Positions 1 through 8,088 of a stretch of 16,118 nt of DNA are shown here, piece by piece. The stretch is taken from contig DGUG01000004.1 of NCBI GenBank assembly GCA_002394535.1, positions 23,652 to 39,769 on the forward strand, read 5' to 3'. The DNA is from Lachnospiraceae bacterium UBA4316. Its GTDB lineage: Bacteria > Bacillota > Clostridia > Lachnospirales > Lachnospiraceae. The first letter of the stretch is position 1, and each line of letters opens with the position of its first letter. Both the position numbers and the translations under genes were made by a program. The notes beneath the pieces were generated by a model. That model searched no databases. It was not told where the DNA came from and was given only the letters and a program-made list of their open reading frames with translations.

Positions 1-887
1 GTAGGCTCGTCCGAGTACTTGATGCAGTGTACCCCACCCTTTTTCTCCACTTTCATATGGACTCCGCCGGGTGCGATATACACATGACCGTTTTCGATCT
101 TCTCTCCGTTAACCGCCTCGCTTACCTTGATCTTGGAAACCTCGTTAAGCCTTGCGGCCAGAGAAGCCGTAAATCCCTGGGGCATATGCTGCACAAGAAG
201 CACGGGAACCGGAAGATCGCCGGGAAGGTATGGTATTACGTCATGAAGTGCCTTGGGACCTCCGGTGGAACTGGCGATTGCCACTATTTTTCTGTGACCT
301 TTATGTACTACATTTCTGAGCTTAACATCCGGAGGCGCGGTATGAACGGTGCTTGTAACCTTTGTTCTCGCGCTCGCGAGCTGATCCGCGGTAGTATGGA
401 TGTTGACGTCGAAACGTTTTGTAAAGGTCTGACCGTGTTCCCTCCCTCCTCTTGCCGGAAGAGTCGCACCTCCGAAGTGCGGCATCGGTGCACACGATAC
501 AACGTACAAAAGATCCAGAAATTTCTTGGAGAAGTTCTCGTCCTTGGCGTTTGCCACATTTTCGGGCTTCTTGATAAAATCAATTGCTCCGAGTGTCAGC
601 GCATCAAGGGTTTCCCTTGCTCCCTCACCGGTCGTGGTGCTCGACATCATGACTCTGGCACTTACGTGGGACTTCTGCATCTCCTGAAGCATCTGTATTC
701 CGGTCATCTTAGGCATATACACGTCAAGAACAACCGCATCATACTGCTTCTCGCAAATAAACTTGAAGCCCTCAGCACCGTCAGTTGCAGTATTTACAAC
801 CTCAAACCTGTCATCGGAATTGATTATATCACAAAAGACCCTTCTCATGAGTGCAGAGTCATCGACGATAAGAATTTTTTTCTTCAT
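1..887 (-). CDS. cheB: Chemotaxis response regulator protein-glutamate methylesterase CheB (3' end beyond window)
   Basis: CheB removes methyl groups (and deamidates glutamines) on chemoreceptors in the cytoplasm, giving adaptation. I translated the minus strand from the ATG at 887-885 to base 1 without meeting a stop: 295 codons are visible and the gene runs off the left edge. Residues 1-120 form a receiver domain with the acidic pair D9/D10, phospho-acceptor D55 (in VVLDVYMP), S82/S83 and K107 (KKP). A hydrophilic linker of about 75 residues follows. From about residue 198 the methylesterase domain begins: catalytic Ser206 in SSTGGP and His233 in QHMP are present; the catalytic Asp would lie outside the window. 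A strong Shine-Dalgarno site (GGGAGG, 892-897) precedes the start. It follows the PilZ gene by 26 bases, in the same operon. The call is secure; only completeness is unknown. Confidence 0.95.
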   Translation of the reverse strand, partial: MKKKILIVDDSALMRRVFCDIINSDDRFEVVNTATDGAEGFKFICEKQYDAVVLDVYMPKMTGIQMLQEMQKSHVSARVMMSSTTTGEGARETLDALTLGAIDFIKKPENVANAKDENFSKKFLDLLYVVSCAPMPHFGGATLPARGGREHGQTFTKRFDVNIHTTADQLASARTKVTSTVHTAPPDVKLRNVVHKGHRKIVAIASSTGGPKALHDVIPYLPGDLPVPVLLVQHMPQGFTASLAARLNEVSKIKVSEAVNGEKIENGHVYIAPGGVHMKVEKKGGVHCIKYSDEP

Positions 888-913
888 TTTTCCTCCCAAA
901 CCCCTATTTACGG

Positions 914-1642
914 CTAAAAAGTCCCTCTCTCACGGTGTCTCATCTTGCGTTCTTCTTCGAAAATATACTTGATGATACTCTCTCTGTCGTCATTTACCAT
1001 ATTTACAAACTGAATTCTGTTTTCAAAAGAATCTTCCCTGTTTTCCATTGGGGATGATTTTAAGACTTTCCCGATAAGCTTGTATTCCGTAACCTGTCCG
1101 TTAACGAACAGTGAAAAGACAAATCTTATAAGTGAGCCTTCCGTATAACGTACTTTGGATATAAACCTTGCTCCGCCGCCGCTTATATCTACCATAGTTC
1201 CGTTATCAAAAGTAAGATCCGTATCGATAAAATGAACCTGTTCAAGGCTGTTTTTATCGGGGGTCTCATCTATTGCCTTACTCTTCATGTCAAGAACGGT
1301 ATTAAGGCGGTAATACTCTCTTCTCTGATACTTTTGAAGATCCGTTTCAAGTTCCATCGACAGAACAAAAAGATTGTTGCTCTTATACCTCTCAATAACT
1401 CTTGCAAGGCATTGGTACAGACCGTTTGATGTATAAAAGCACAGGCTGTACTCCGCATCTACCGGAAGCAGCACCACTTTGCTCTGTTCCATAGGCATCG
1501 CAATCTTGATGACATCCTCGCTTTCTATGTCATACAGTTCACTCCTGTATGTCTTACGGGTAACCTCCCCCAGTTCTCCTGTTGTTTTTTTGATAGACTC
1601 TATTTCTATCTTATTTCCGATCTGAACAAATTTTGAAATCAT
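914..1642 (-). CDS. PilZ-domain flagellar brake protein, YcgR-like (c-di-GMP effector)
   Basis: This 242-residue soluble protein has the two-part build of the YcgR/YpfA family: an N-terminal YcgR-type beta domain (about residues 1-100) and a C-terminal PilZ domain (about 105-225). The c-di-GMP binding motifs are intact: RxxxR at R108-R112 within QRREYYR, and D/NxSxxG at D152-S154-G157 within DISGGG. In characterised relatives c-di-GMP binding lets the protein slow or bias the flagellar motor by contact with MotA or the switch; here that role is inferred from family and from its place between flhG and cheB. The start ATG at 1642-1640 has a good Shine-Dalgarno (GGAGAAGG, bases 1650-1657) seven bases upstream. 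It starts 21 bases after flhG ends. It could instead control another c-di-GMP output, but the flagellar operon argues for motility. Confidence 0.88.
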   Translation of the reverse strand: MISKFVQIGNKIEIESIKKTTGELGEVTRKTYRSELYDIESEDVIKIAMPMEQSKVVLLPVDAEYSLCFYTSNGLYQCLARVIERYKSNNLFVLSMELETDLQKYQRREYYRLNTVLDMKSKAIDETPDKNSLEQVHFIDTDLTFDNGTMVDISGGGARFISKVRYTEGSLIRFVFSLFVNGQVTEYKLIGKVLKSSPMENREDSFENRIQFVNMVNDDRESIIKYIFEEERKMRHRERGTF

Positions 1643-1663
1643 GTATGTACCTTCTCCAATTTA

Positions 1664-2542
1664 TTATTTATTTCTGATCATCGATGCAAAAAATCCCGAC
1701 ATTCCCCTTTTATGATATATCGGATCTGTTGAATTTGTTTCAAGTGCCTCTGCCAGATCCGCAAATGCCTGTGCACTCTTTGCGTTCGGATTCTGTATCG
1801 AGATCGGCATCTGTCCCATTACCGCTTTGACAAGCTCATGATCTTCCGGTACAACTCCCACAAGGTTCAGCGGTATCTTAAGGTATCTTCCCACAACCGC
1901 ATTTAGTTTTGTATATAACTGTTTACCCTCTTCAAAACTTCCGACTTTGTTCGCTACAACTTTGATAGAAGAGTTCTCTCTTGAAAACTTCGGATGTCGT
2001 CCCAGCGCCTTAAGCAGTGAATACGAATCTGTAATCGATGTCGGTTCCGGTGTAGTAACCAGAAGTATCTCTCCGCTTGCTACCAAAAATTCAAGAACCG
2101 CGTCACTTATTCCCGCCCCCGTATCTATTATTATAACATCTGCCAAAAGATCAAGCTGTTCGAGATTTCTGATAAGATAATCTATATAATCCTTCCCCAG
2201 ATTGGAAAGGCTTGCTATACCGGATCCTCCGGATATAAATCCTATATCCATCGGACCGGTTGTAATTATATCCCGAATACTCATGCCGTGATATATAAGA
2301 TCCGCAAGATTATGTTTAGGGATTGCGCCGAACATTACCTCGATATTTGCCATTCCGAAATCGGCATCGAAAATAATGACCTTTTTGCCCATACGCCTAA
2401 ACTGCACCGCAAGATTGATGGAAACGTTCGACTTACCCACGCCGCCTTTTCCGCTAGTTACCGTTAGAACTCTTGCGGCCGGTCTTGTGCTTATTGCATT
2501 TTGCTTTATTATGTTGCGGAGTCCTTCTGCCTGATCCATCAC
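1664..2542 (-). CDS. flhG: Flagellum number regulator FlhG/YlxH, MinD-like ATPase
   Basis: FlhG is a MinD/ParA-type ATPase that limits flagellar number and stimulates the GTPase FlhF. In the 292 residues: an N-terminal activator motif DQAEGLR (residues 3-9), the known FlhF-stimulating helix; deviant Walker A GKGGVGKS (31-38) with both lysines; Walker A' FDADFG (58-63, D59 and D61); Walker B IIIDTGAG (137-144); and a C-terminal amphipathic tail GMSGFFASMIRNK that fits a membrane-targeting helix as in MinD. The start codon overlaps the flhF stop by four bases (ATGA), so translation is probably coupled; a second ATG follows directly. The DQAEGLR motif and partner gene separate it from MinD, ParA and plasmid-partition proteins. 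Confidence 0.95.
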   Translation of the reverse strand: MMDQAEGLRNIIKQNAISTRPAARVLTVTSGKGGVGKSNVSINLAVQFRRMGKKVIIFDADFGMANIEVMFGAIPKHNLADLIYHGMSIRDIITTGPMDIGFISGGSGIASLSNLGKDYIDYLIRNLEQLDLLADVIIIDTGAGISDAVLEFLVASGEILLVTTPEPTSITDSYSLLKALGRHPKFSRENSSIKVVANKVGSFEEGKQLYTKLNAVVGRYLKIPLNLVGVVPEDHELVKAVMGQMPISIQNPNAKSAQAFADLAEALETNSTDPIYHKRGMSGFFASMIRNK

Positions 2543-3750
2543 TTACCTCCGAGAAGCTGCTTGACTGTCGATTGAGGCGAAAAAACAGCTATATCATCGG
2601 GGACATTCTGCCCGCAGGTTACATATGACATGGATGCTCCGGTATGCATGCACAGATTAAACAGATTGCCCAGCGTAGTCGTCTCATCCAGCTTGGTGAA
2701 AATCAATTTGTAGTCGGTAAACTCGGAATATGCATCGGCAATCGCCAGCAGATCCCTGTACTTGGTTGTAGCACTCACGACAAGATATGTATCCTTATCA
2801 ACAGAGTCTCCCACGCATGCCAGGAAGTGAGCCATTGACTCTTTCTGTGCCTCATTATGCTGCGAATGGCCCGCCGTATCCACAAGGATATAATCATAAT
2901 CTTTGTAATCGTTTATTGCACCGGTCATCTCCTCTTCCGTATAAATAACTCTGAACGGAACATCAAGAATGCTTGCATAGGTACGAAGCTGCTCGGCTGC
3001 CGCTATCCTGTACGTGTCGGTTGTAAGAAGAACAACCTTCTTCTTGTGGTTAACGCACAATTTGGAAGCAAGCTTTGCGATCGTTGTTGTCTTACCGACT
3101 CCCGTAGGACCTATGAAAAAAATCACACGCTGCCTCTCAAGACCGAGGGGTATCGTAACGGGCTGTCCAAACTTAAGAATCATCTTCTGATAAATGTTGC
3201 CGAGTATAAAATCAACACTCGATTTGGATGTATTGATTTTACCGATCTCATCGAGAAGCTCGTTGGCATACTTCTCCGCAACCTCATTATCTATGAGCGT
3301 ATTGTATATGAGTTTTAAAAACGCAACAGAAGAATCCTCTTCATCGTCCTTCTCAAACTCGTCCTTTTCATGCTTATTTGTGAGCTGCTTTTCGAGAAGT
3401 GACTGCAGGCTGTCAAGACGTTGCTCAATAACTTTTTCACTCTTACCTTCATACGCAGGCGGCTCATCATCCAAAATAACATCTTTTGTGTTGTAAGATG
3501 GCGCCTGCTGTGTCATACCGCGATTGATGCTCTGCTTTGCAAGCATGGAGAACGGATTCTCTGCGTTCTGGCGCTCGGACTCCTCTTCCATCCCGACAGT
3601 TACTTCAACTACGGGTTTTTTCATAAAGGAGAAAAAGCCTTTTTTCTTAAGACTGCGGACGCTCATAATAACAACGTTTTCGCCCATCTCTTTTTTTGCC
3701 GCGGATACAGCTTCCTCTTCGGTTTTTGCCTGAAACTTTTTAATAATCAT
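2539..3750 (-). CDS. flhF: Flagellar biosynthesis GTPase FlhF (SRP family)
   Basis: FlhF is the third SRP-type GTPase, beside Ffh and FtsY, and marks the cell site where a flagellum is built. The 403-residue product has the usual three parts: a basic B domain (about 1-140, opening MIIKKFQAKTEEEAVSAAKK) with an acidic, poorly conserved stretch near 127-140; an N domain (about 140-205); and a G domain with GPTGVGKT (214-221), DTYRIAAAEQLRTYA (245-259), DTAGHS (291-296), TKLDE (352-356) and GQNVPDDI (380-387). All GTPase motifs are complete. The start ATG directly abuts the flhA stop codon with no spacer and only a weak purine stretch upstream, suggesting translational coupling; the 3' end overlaps flhG by four bases. 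Confidence 0.96.
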   Translation of the reverse strand: MIIKKFQAKTEEEAVSAAKKEMGENVVIMSVRSLKKKGFFSFMKKPVVEVTVGMEEESERQNAENPFSMLAKQSINRGMTQQAPSYNTKDVILDDEPPAYEGKSEKVIEQRLDSLQSLLEKQLTNKHEKDEFEKDDEEDSSVAFLKLIYNTLIDNEVAEKYANELLDEIGKINTSKSSVDFILGNIYQKMILKFGQPVTIPLGLERQRVIFFIGPTGVGKTTTIAKLASKLCVNHKKKVVLLTTDTYRIAAAEQLRTYASILDVPFRVIYTEEEMTGAINDYKDYDYILVDTAGHSQHNEAQKESMAHFLACVGDSVDKDTYLVVSATTKYRDLLAIADAYSEFTDYKLIFTKLDETTTLGNLFNLCMHTGASMSYVTCGQNVPDDIAVFSPQSTVKQLLGGK

Positions 3751-5796
3751 TTATGCTGTTACCATTCCGACTGACTGCAATTCAACATTTGTGTCAATCT
3801 CATTATACGATACTACAATAAGGTCCGGATAGTAATCTTCCGTAAGTTTTTTAAAATACATTCTCACGATCGGAGAAGTTATAACTATGGGATTCTTGCC
3901 GAGGTTCTCAAGTTTTGCCACTTCATCGCCGACAGAATTCATAATCTGCTTAACTCTATCCGGATCAAGAGTAAGGTACGCTCCCTGCTCGGTCTGCTTA
4001 ACCGAATTCATGATCTCCTGCTCAATCTTCGGATCAAGTGTTACAACGCTTGTAGCCTCATTGGCGGCAAAATACCTTGCCGAAATCGCCCGCTTTAAGC
4101 CCTGACGTACGTACTCCGTCAAAACATCCGTATCTCTTGTAACCGTGGCATGATCCGCCAGTGTTTCGAATATCGACAGCAGATCCCTTATCGATATACC
4201 CTCTTTTAACAGGTTCTGCAGAACCTTTTGTATTTCTCCAAGTCCTAAGAGCTTTGGCGTCAGTTCTTCAACAACTGAAGGATTGCTCTCTTTGATATTA
4301 TTGATAAGGTTCTGTACATCCTGTCTTGTAAGGAGTTCCGAAATGTGCTGTCTGATAATCTCGGTTAAATGGGTTGCAATGATAGAAGGAGGATCGACAA
4401 CCGTGTAGCCGAGACTTTCGGCACGTTCTCTCTGGGATTCCGTGATCCACGTCGCCGGCAGATGAAATGAAGGTTCGAATGTCGGAATTCCCGATATCTC
4501 TTCCTCAACAAATCCCGGATTCATAGCCATGTAATGATCGAACAGTATCTCTCCTTCACTTACCTGTATACCCTTTATCTTGATTATATACTGATTAGGG
4601 TTGAGCTGTATATTATCTCTTAACCTGATTATCGGAACAACGGTACCGAGTTCAAGGGCTATCTGACGACGTATCATTACAACTCTGTCAAGAAGGTCAC
4701 CACCCTGATTGACATCGGCAAGGGGAATGATACCGTAACCGAATTCAAGTTCGATCGGGTCAACCTGCAAAAGCGAAGTAACATTTTCCGGTTTTCTGAC
4801 CTCCTCCGCTTCTTCCTCTTCGGCCTCCACCGTTTTCTCGGTCTTTGCCACCTCAATATTGTTTGCAACAATCCTTCCGCATACGATAAAGAGCAGACCC
4901 ACTGCAAGGAACAATATGGCGTTCAGCGGTGTTACTATCCCGAGAAAGCAGATAACCCCGCCCACAAAATACATGGCTCTCGGCATTCCGAAGAGCTGGG
5001 ATACAAGAACCTGTCCGAAGTCTGCTTCCTTAGAACCCTTTGTAACGAGAATACCTGTCGAAAGTGATATAAGCAGTGAAGGTATCTGGGATACCAGTCC
5101 ATCACCTATGGTAAGGATAGTGTACTTCTGTATCGCCGCGTTAAAATCAAGACCCTGTCGAAGCATTCCCATCGCTATACCGCCGATGATATTAACAAAT
5201 GTTATGATAAGGCCTGCGGTTGCATCTCCTTTTACGTACTTAACAGCACCATCCATGGAGCCGAAAAAGCTTGACTCTTCCTGAATCTTGGCTCGCATCT
5301 GCTTGGCTTCTTCATCAGTAATAGCACCGGTGTTAAGGTCAGCATCAATAGCCATCTGTTTACCGGGCATGGCATCAAGAGTAAATCTGGCTGTAACTTC
5401 GGCTACTCTTTCCGAACCCTTGTTGATAACCATAAACTGAATGATTATCAGTATTATGAAAACTATTGTTCCCATAACAAGATCACCGCCGCCGACGAAA
5501 GAACCGAATGTTTCCACAACGTTACCGGGAGATCCTGTCGACAGTATCAGTCTCGTTGACGAAACGTTAAGTGATATACGGAATATAGTTGTGAACAGCA
5601 AAAGAGTCGGGAAAAAAGACATATCCAGTACTTCTTTTGCAAACATGGTATTAAACAGCACCGCAAAGGCTATTGCCATGTTGCCGGCAAGTGCAATATC
5701 GAGTATCGCTGAAGGAATCGGCACGATAAGGAATATGAAAGCGCACAAAAGATACAATGCCACGCCAAGATCTGCGGCAGCGAATCTTTTAAGCAT
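3751..5796 (-). CDS. flhA: Flagellar type III export gate protein FlhA
   Basis: FlhA is the large inner-membrane gate of the flagellar export machine; its cytosolic nonamer receives chaperone-substrate complexes and it takes part in proton-driven export. The 681-residue length is normal. Residues about 10-310 hold the eight expected membrane segments. The FHIPEP family signature is clear: RISLNVSSTRLIL (73-85) and the cytosolic FHIPEP loop with RFTLDAMPGKQMAIDADL (137-154). An acidic linker (about 318-335, rich in E) joins the membrane part to the C-terminal cytosolic domain (about 340-681), which contains PLADVNQGGDLLDRV and PPSIIATHLTE. The start has a good Shine-Dalgarno (AGGGGTGA). An 85-base structured spacer separates it from flhB upstream; flhF follows with no gap. 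Confidence 0.97.
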   Translation of the reverse strand: MLKRFAAADLGVALYLLCAFIFLIVPIPSAILDIALAGNMAIAFAVLFNTMFAKEVLDMSFFPTLLLFTTIFRISLNVSSTRLILSTGSPGNVVETFGSFVGGGDLVMGTIVFIILIIIQFMVINKGSERVAEVTARFTLDAMPGKQMAIDADLNTGAITDEEAKQMRAKIQEESSFFGSMDGAVKYVKGDATAGLIITFVNIIGGIAMGMLRQGLDFNAAIQKYTILTIGDGLVSQIPSLLISLSTGILVTKGSKEADFGQVLVSQLFGMPRAMYFVGGVICFLGIVTPLNAILFLAVGLLFIVCGRIVANNIEVAKTEKTVEAEEEEAEEVRKPENVTSLLQVDPIELEFGYGIIPLADVNQGGDLLDRVVMIRRQIALELGTVVPIIRLRDNIQLNPNQYIIKIKGIQVSEGEILFDHYMAMNPGFVEEEISGIPTFEPSFHLPATWITESQRERAESLGYTVVDPPSIIATHLTEIIRQHISELLTRQDVQNLINNIKESNPSVVEELTPKLLGLGEIQKVLQNLLKEGISIRDLLSIFETLADHATVTRDTDVLTEYVRQGLKRAISARYFAANEATSVVTLDPKIEQEIMNSVKQTEQGAYLTLDPDRVKQIMNSVGDEVAKLENLGKNPIVITSPIVRMYFKKLTEDYYPDLIVVSYNEIDTNVELQSVGMVTA

Positions 5797-5851
5797 CTCT
5801 TATCACCCCTTTCTCGTTATCTTTCGGCACTAGTCCGCTCAAGCGCCGCTC

Positions 5852-5888
5852 AGGCTGTCATGATTGCTTCGCAATCCTGACCTAGCCT
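5852..5888. repeat. Imperfect hairpin across the flhB stop, flhB-flhA spacer
   Basis: In the 85-base flhB-flhA gap three nested complementary arms are seen: AGGCT (5852-5856) with AGCCT (5884-5888), GTCA (5857-5860) with TGAC (5878-5881), and GATTGC (5862-5867) with GCAATC (5871-5876) around a 3-base loop. That makes 15 base pairs broken by one mismatch and a 2-base bulge. It includes the flhB stop codon (5882-5884). There is no T-run after it in the transcript, so a terminator is unlikely. An RNA processing or stability element, or a dispersed palindrome, is possible. Confidence 0.5.
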
Positions 5889-7000
5889 ACTCTTGCATTG
5901 TATATAGCCGCCAGTATCTCCGCGACTGTCTGGTACAGTTCAGGCGGTATCGGTGAACCAAGGTCCACATTATAGTAAAGCATTCTTGCCAGCGGCTTAT
6001 TCTCAACTATTTCAACTCCGGCTTCGGCTGCTCTGTCCTTGATGCGTGCAGCCAGAAAATCCTCACCCTTCGCAACAACATACGGGGCATCAAAAATATT
6101 TACATCATACTTGATGGCAACAGCAAAATGTGTCGGGTTGGTAATGACAACATCTGCGGACGGAACCGCCTGCATCATTCTCCGGCGCGATGCCTCCTGC
6201 ATCCTTTGCTTCTGCTTACCCTTGACGGCAGGATCTCCTTCTGCATTTTTCCACTCGTCCTTGACTTCCTGCTTGGTCATCTTCATATCTTCGGCGAACT
6301 TCCATTTCTGGTAGCCGTAATCCGCAAAACCAATGACAATGTATACGGCGCTTATCTTAAGGCCGAGATTAATGGCAATGTCCCCGATAACTCTTATTGC
6401 CGAAATAAGCTCCATATCAAACAGCGAAAACAGAACTGCAAATTCTCCTCTGATGGTGGAGTATGCCATATATCCGAGGACAAAAAGCTTAAGCAGTGAT
6501 TTTAGCAGATCTATAAGTTTTTCTTTGGAGAATATTCTCTTAAACCCGCTTATCGGGTTGATCTTCGAAAACTTGGGCTGAAGCGGTTTTGCGGTCGGCT
6601 GCCATTTAACCTGAAACACATCCGCTATTATCGCAACAAGGACCGCCGCTATAAAAACGGGTGCAACGATTAACGCCATTGTAAGGATATTAGAGTTAAT
6701 GAGTCTGCAAAAATCATGTACCGAGATTTGACCTTCAACGAGAGTCGTCATCTCTTTCATCTTCGTATAATTCGCATTAAATGTTCCGAGAAAATTCCGG
6801 CCTATCGAACCGACCCATATCTTCAGAACAATAAATAGCGCCAAAAGAGCAAACGCCTGTCCGAGTTCCTTGCTCTTTGCAACCTGGCCTTCCTTTCTCG
6901 CATCGGAAAGTTTCTTCTCGGTTGCGGGCTCGGTCTTTTCTCCGCCGGCACCTTCTTTGGCAAATAATTGGAGATTTAAGTACAGCAAGCTTTCAGTCAT
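5882..7000 (-). CDS. flhB: Flagellar export switch protein FlhB
   Basis: FlhB sits in the inner membrane and switches export from rod/hook to filament substrates through autocleavage of its cytosolic domain. The 372-residue product shows the Firmicutes-type N-terminus (LNLQLFAKE), then the hallmark EKTEPATEKKLSDARKEGQVAKS (about 21-43), four membrane segments between about 45 and 230, the cytosolic linker MTKQEVKDE (241-249), and the self-cleavage site NPTH (288-291; cleavage between N288 and P289). The start ATG at 7000-6998 has AGGGTG overlapping the fliR stop, five bases upstream; the gap to fliR is nine bases. The stop TAG lies within a hairpin that reaches into the spacer before flhA. 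All key residues are intact. Confidence 0.97.
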   Translation of the reverse strand: MTESLLYLNLQLFAKEGAGGEKTEPATEKKLSDARKEGQVAKSKELGQAFALLALFIVLKIWVGSIGRNFLGTFNANYTKMKEMTTLVEGQISVHDFCRLINSNILTMALIVAPVFIAAVLVAIIADVFQVKWQPTAKPLQPKFSKINPISGFKRIFSKEKLIDLLKSLLKLFVLGYMAYSTIRGEFAVLFSLFDMELISAIRVIGDIAINLGLKISAVYIVIGFADYGYQKWKFAEDMKMTKQEVKDEWKNAEGDPAVKGKQKQRMQEASRRRMMQAVPSADVVITNPTHFAVAIKYDVNIFDAPYVVAKGEDFLAARIKDRAAEAGVEIVENKPLARMLYYNVDLGSPIPPELYQTVAEILAAIYNARVG

Positions 7001-7009
7001 TCGTACACC

Positions 7010-7792
7010 CTATTGCATACTTTGTACCATCGCGGTTACCATGACTCTCATTTCTTTGAATATAAACTCTGAAGCAGCCGGAATGGTTCCCATCGTCAGA
7101 AACAGAATTCCAAGTCCGACGATTATCTTGATCTGGATTCCGACCGAGAACATGTTTACCTGCGGAGCCGTCTTGGCAAGAACACCAAGCACCGCATTAA
7201 GCAGTAACATCGCGGCAACTATCGGAAGGCAAAGCCTGAATGAAACGGTAATATAGTCCGTAAGGAACTGCACGGTGGTCGTCATTATCTTTTCCGAAGA
7301 AAACTTTGCTCCCCCGATAGGTATCAGCGTAAAAGTTTCAACTATGGCACGAAGGAAAAAATAGTGCATATTTGTTATCAGCATTATCAATATAAGGATA
7401 TACTGATAAAAACTTCCCATAAAACCGGTGCCGTCTCTTGTTATCGGATCAAAGAGCTGAACCATCGAAAGTCCGATCTCCATGTCGGCTACTTTACCGG
7501 CGAACTGTACGATGGACATACACATATTTGCTCCGAGTCCTATAAGCAAACCGCATACAGCCTCTTTTAAAACTATTATGGAGTATCCCAATACGGTTGA
7601 GTAAGCCGGAACACTGTGATCCGTAAGCGCATTAAACAGCAGTACGGATACAAGAAGAGAAAAACCTGCCCGCAGTCTTCTTGGAGTGTTGGTCATTGAG
7701 AAGAATGGTGCCACAAACACAAAAGAACTTATTCTTGTCAGCACAAGCAGAAAAAATTCCAGATCTTCAAACGTAAAAGTGTAATCAATCAT
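7010..7792 (-). CDS. fliR: Flagellar export gate protein FliR
   Basis: FliR is a core subunit of the FliP5-FliQ4-FliR1 export gate in the inner membrane. The 260-residue length fits the family. About six hydrophobic segments are seen (roughly 10-30, 42-56, 66-90, 128-150, 178-202, 216-240). Family landmarks include the early LTRISSFVFVAPFF stretch (18-31) and GVLAKTAPQVNMFSVGIQIK (203-222). It starts one base after the fliQ stop, with AAGG four bases before the ATG, and precedes flhB by nine bases; the fliR-flhB junction is a standard arrangement, and in some clostridia the two are fused. Here they are separate genes. Confidence 0.96.
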   Translation of the reverse strand: MIDYTFTFEDLEFFLLVLTRISSFVFVAPFFSMTNTPRRLRAGFSLLVSVLLFNALTDHSVPAYSTVLGYSIIVLKEAVCGLLIGLGANMCMSIVQFAGKVADMEIGLSMVQLFDPITRDGTGFMGSFYQYILILIMLITNMHYFFLRAIVETFTLIPIGGAKFSSEKIMTTTVQFLTDYITVSFRLCLPIVAAMLLLNAVLGVLAKTAPQVNMFSVGIQIKIIVGLGILFLTMGTIPAASEFIFKEMRVMVTAMVQSMQ

Positions 7793-7793
7793 A

Positions 7794-8066
7794 CTACCTT
7801 ATATACAATGAAAAACCGTTCCAGAGTTCTGTCGTATAAACAACTATCTCATTAAGTATCCAATGCCCCAGGATCATTATCGCGGCAAAAATTCCTATGA
7901 CCTTCGGAACAAAGGTAAGGGTCTGCTCCTGAATAGATGTAACGGTCTGGAAAATACTTACCGCAAGACCTATAACAAGCGATACGAGAAGCATCGGTGC
8001 CGAACACTTTATGATCGTGTAAAGCGCACCTCTCGTGATCGTTGTAACGTTATCAATATCCATCAT
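7794..8066 (-). CDS. fliQ: Flagellar export gate protein FliQ
   Basis: FliQ is the small two-helix subunit of the FliPQR export gate. Its 90 residues contain two membrane hairpin helices (about 16-40 and 52-75) joined by the conserved FQTVTSIQEQTLTFVPK stretch (39-55). Two adjacent ATG codons (8066-8064 and 8063-8061) could serve as the start; the first lies nine bases from GGGGAGG. The gap to fliP is 22 bases and the stop is one base before fliR. The family assignment is secure despite the small size. Confidence 0.96.
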   Translation of the reverse strand: MMDIDNVTTITRGALYTIIKCSAPMLLVSLVIGLAVSIFQTVTSIQEQTLTFVPKVIGIFAAIMILGHWILNEIVVYTTELWNGFSLYIR

Positions 8067-8088
8067 AATTATGTTCCTCCCCTTAATT

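Noticed and set aside
27..917. Open frame of 296 codons on the plus strand
   Set aside because: It lies wholly opposite cheB, whose minus-strand translation is continuous and has all receiver and methylesterase motifs. The plus-strand protein is Cys/His/Arg-rich with no family look and no ribosome binding site, so it is a shadow.
2857..3318. Plus-strand frame of 153 codons opposite flhF
   Set aside because: The minus-strand FlhF is complete with all GTPase motifs; the plus frame shows no domain or codon signal and is a shadow.
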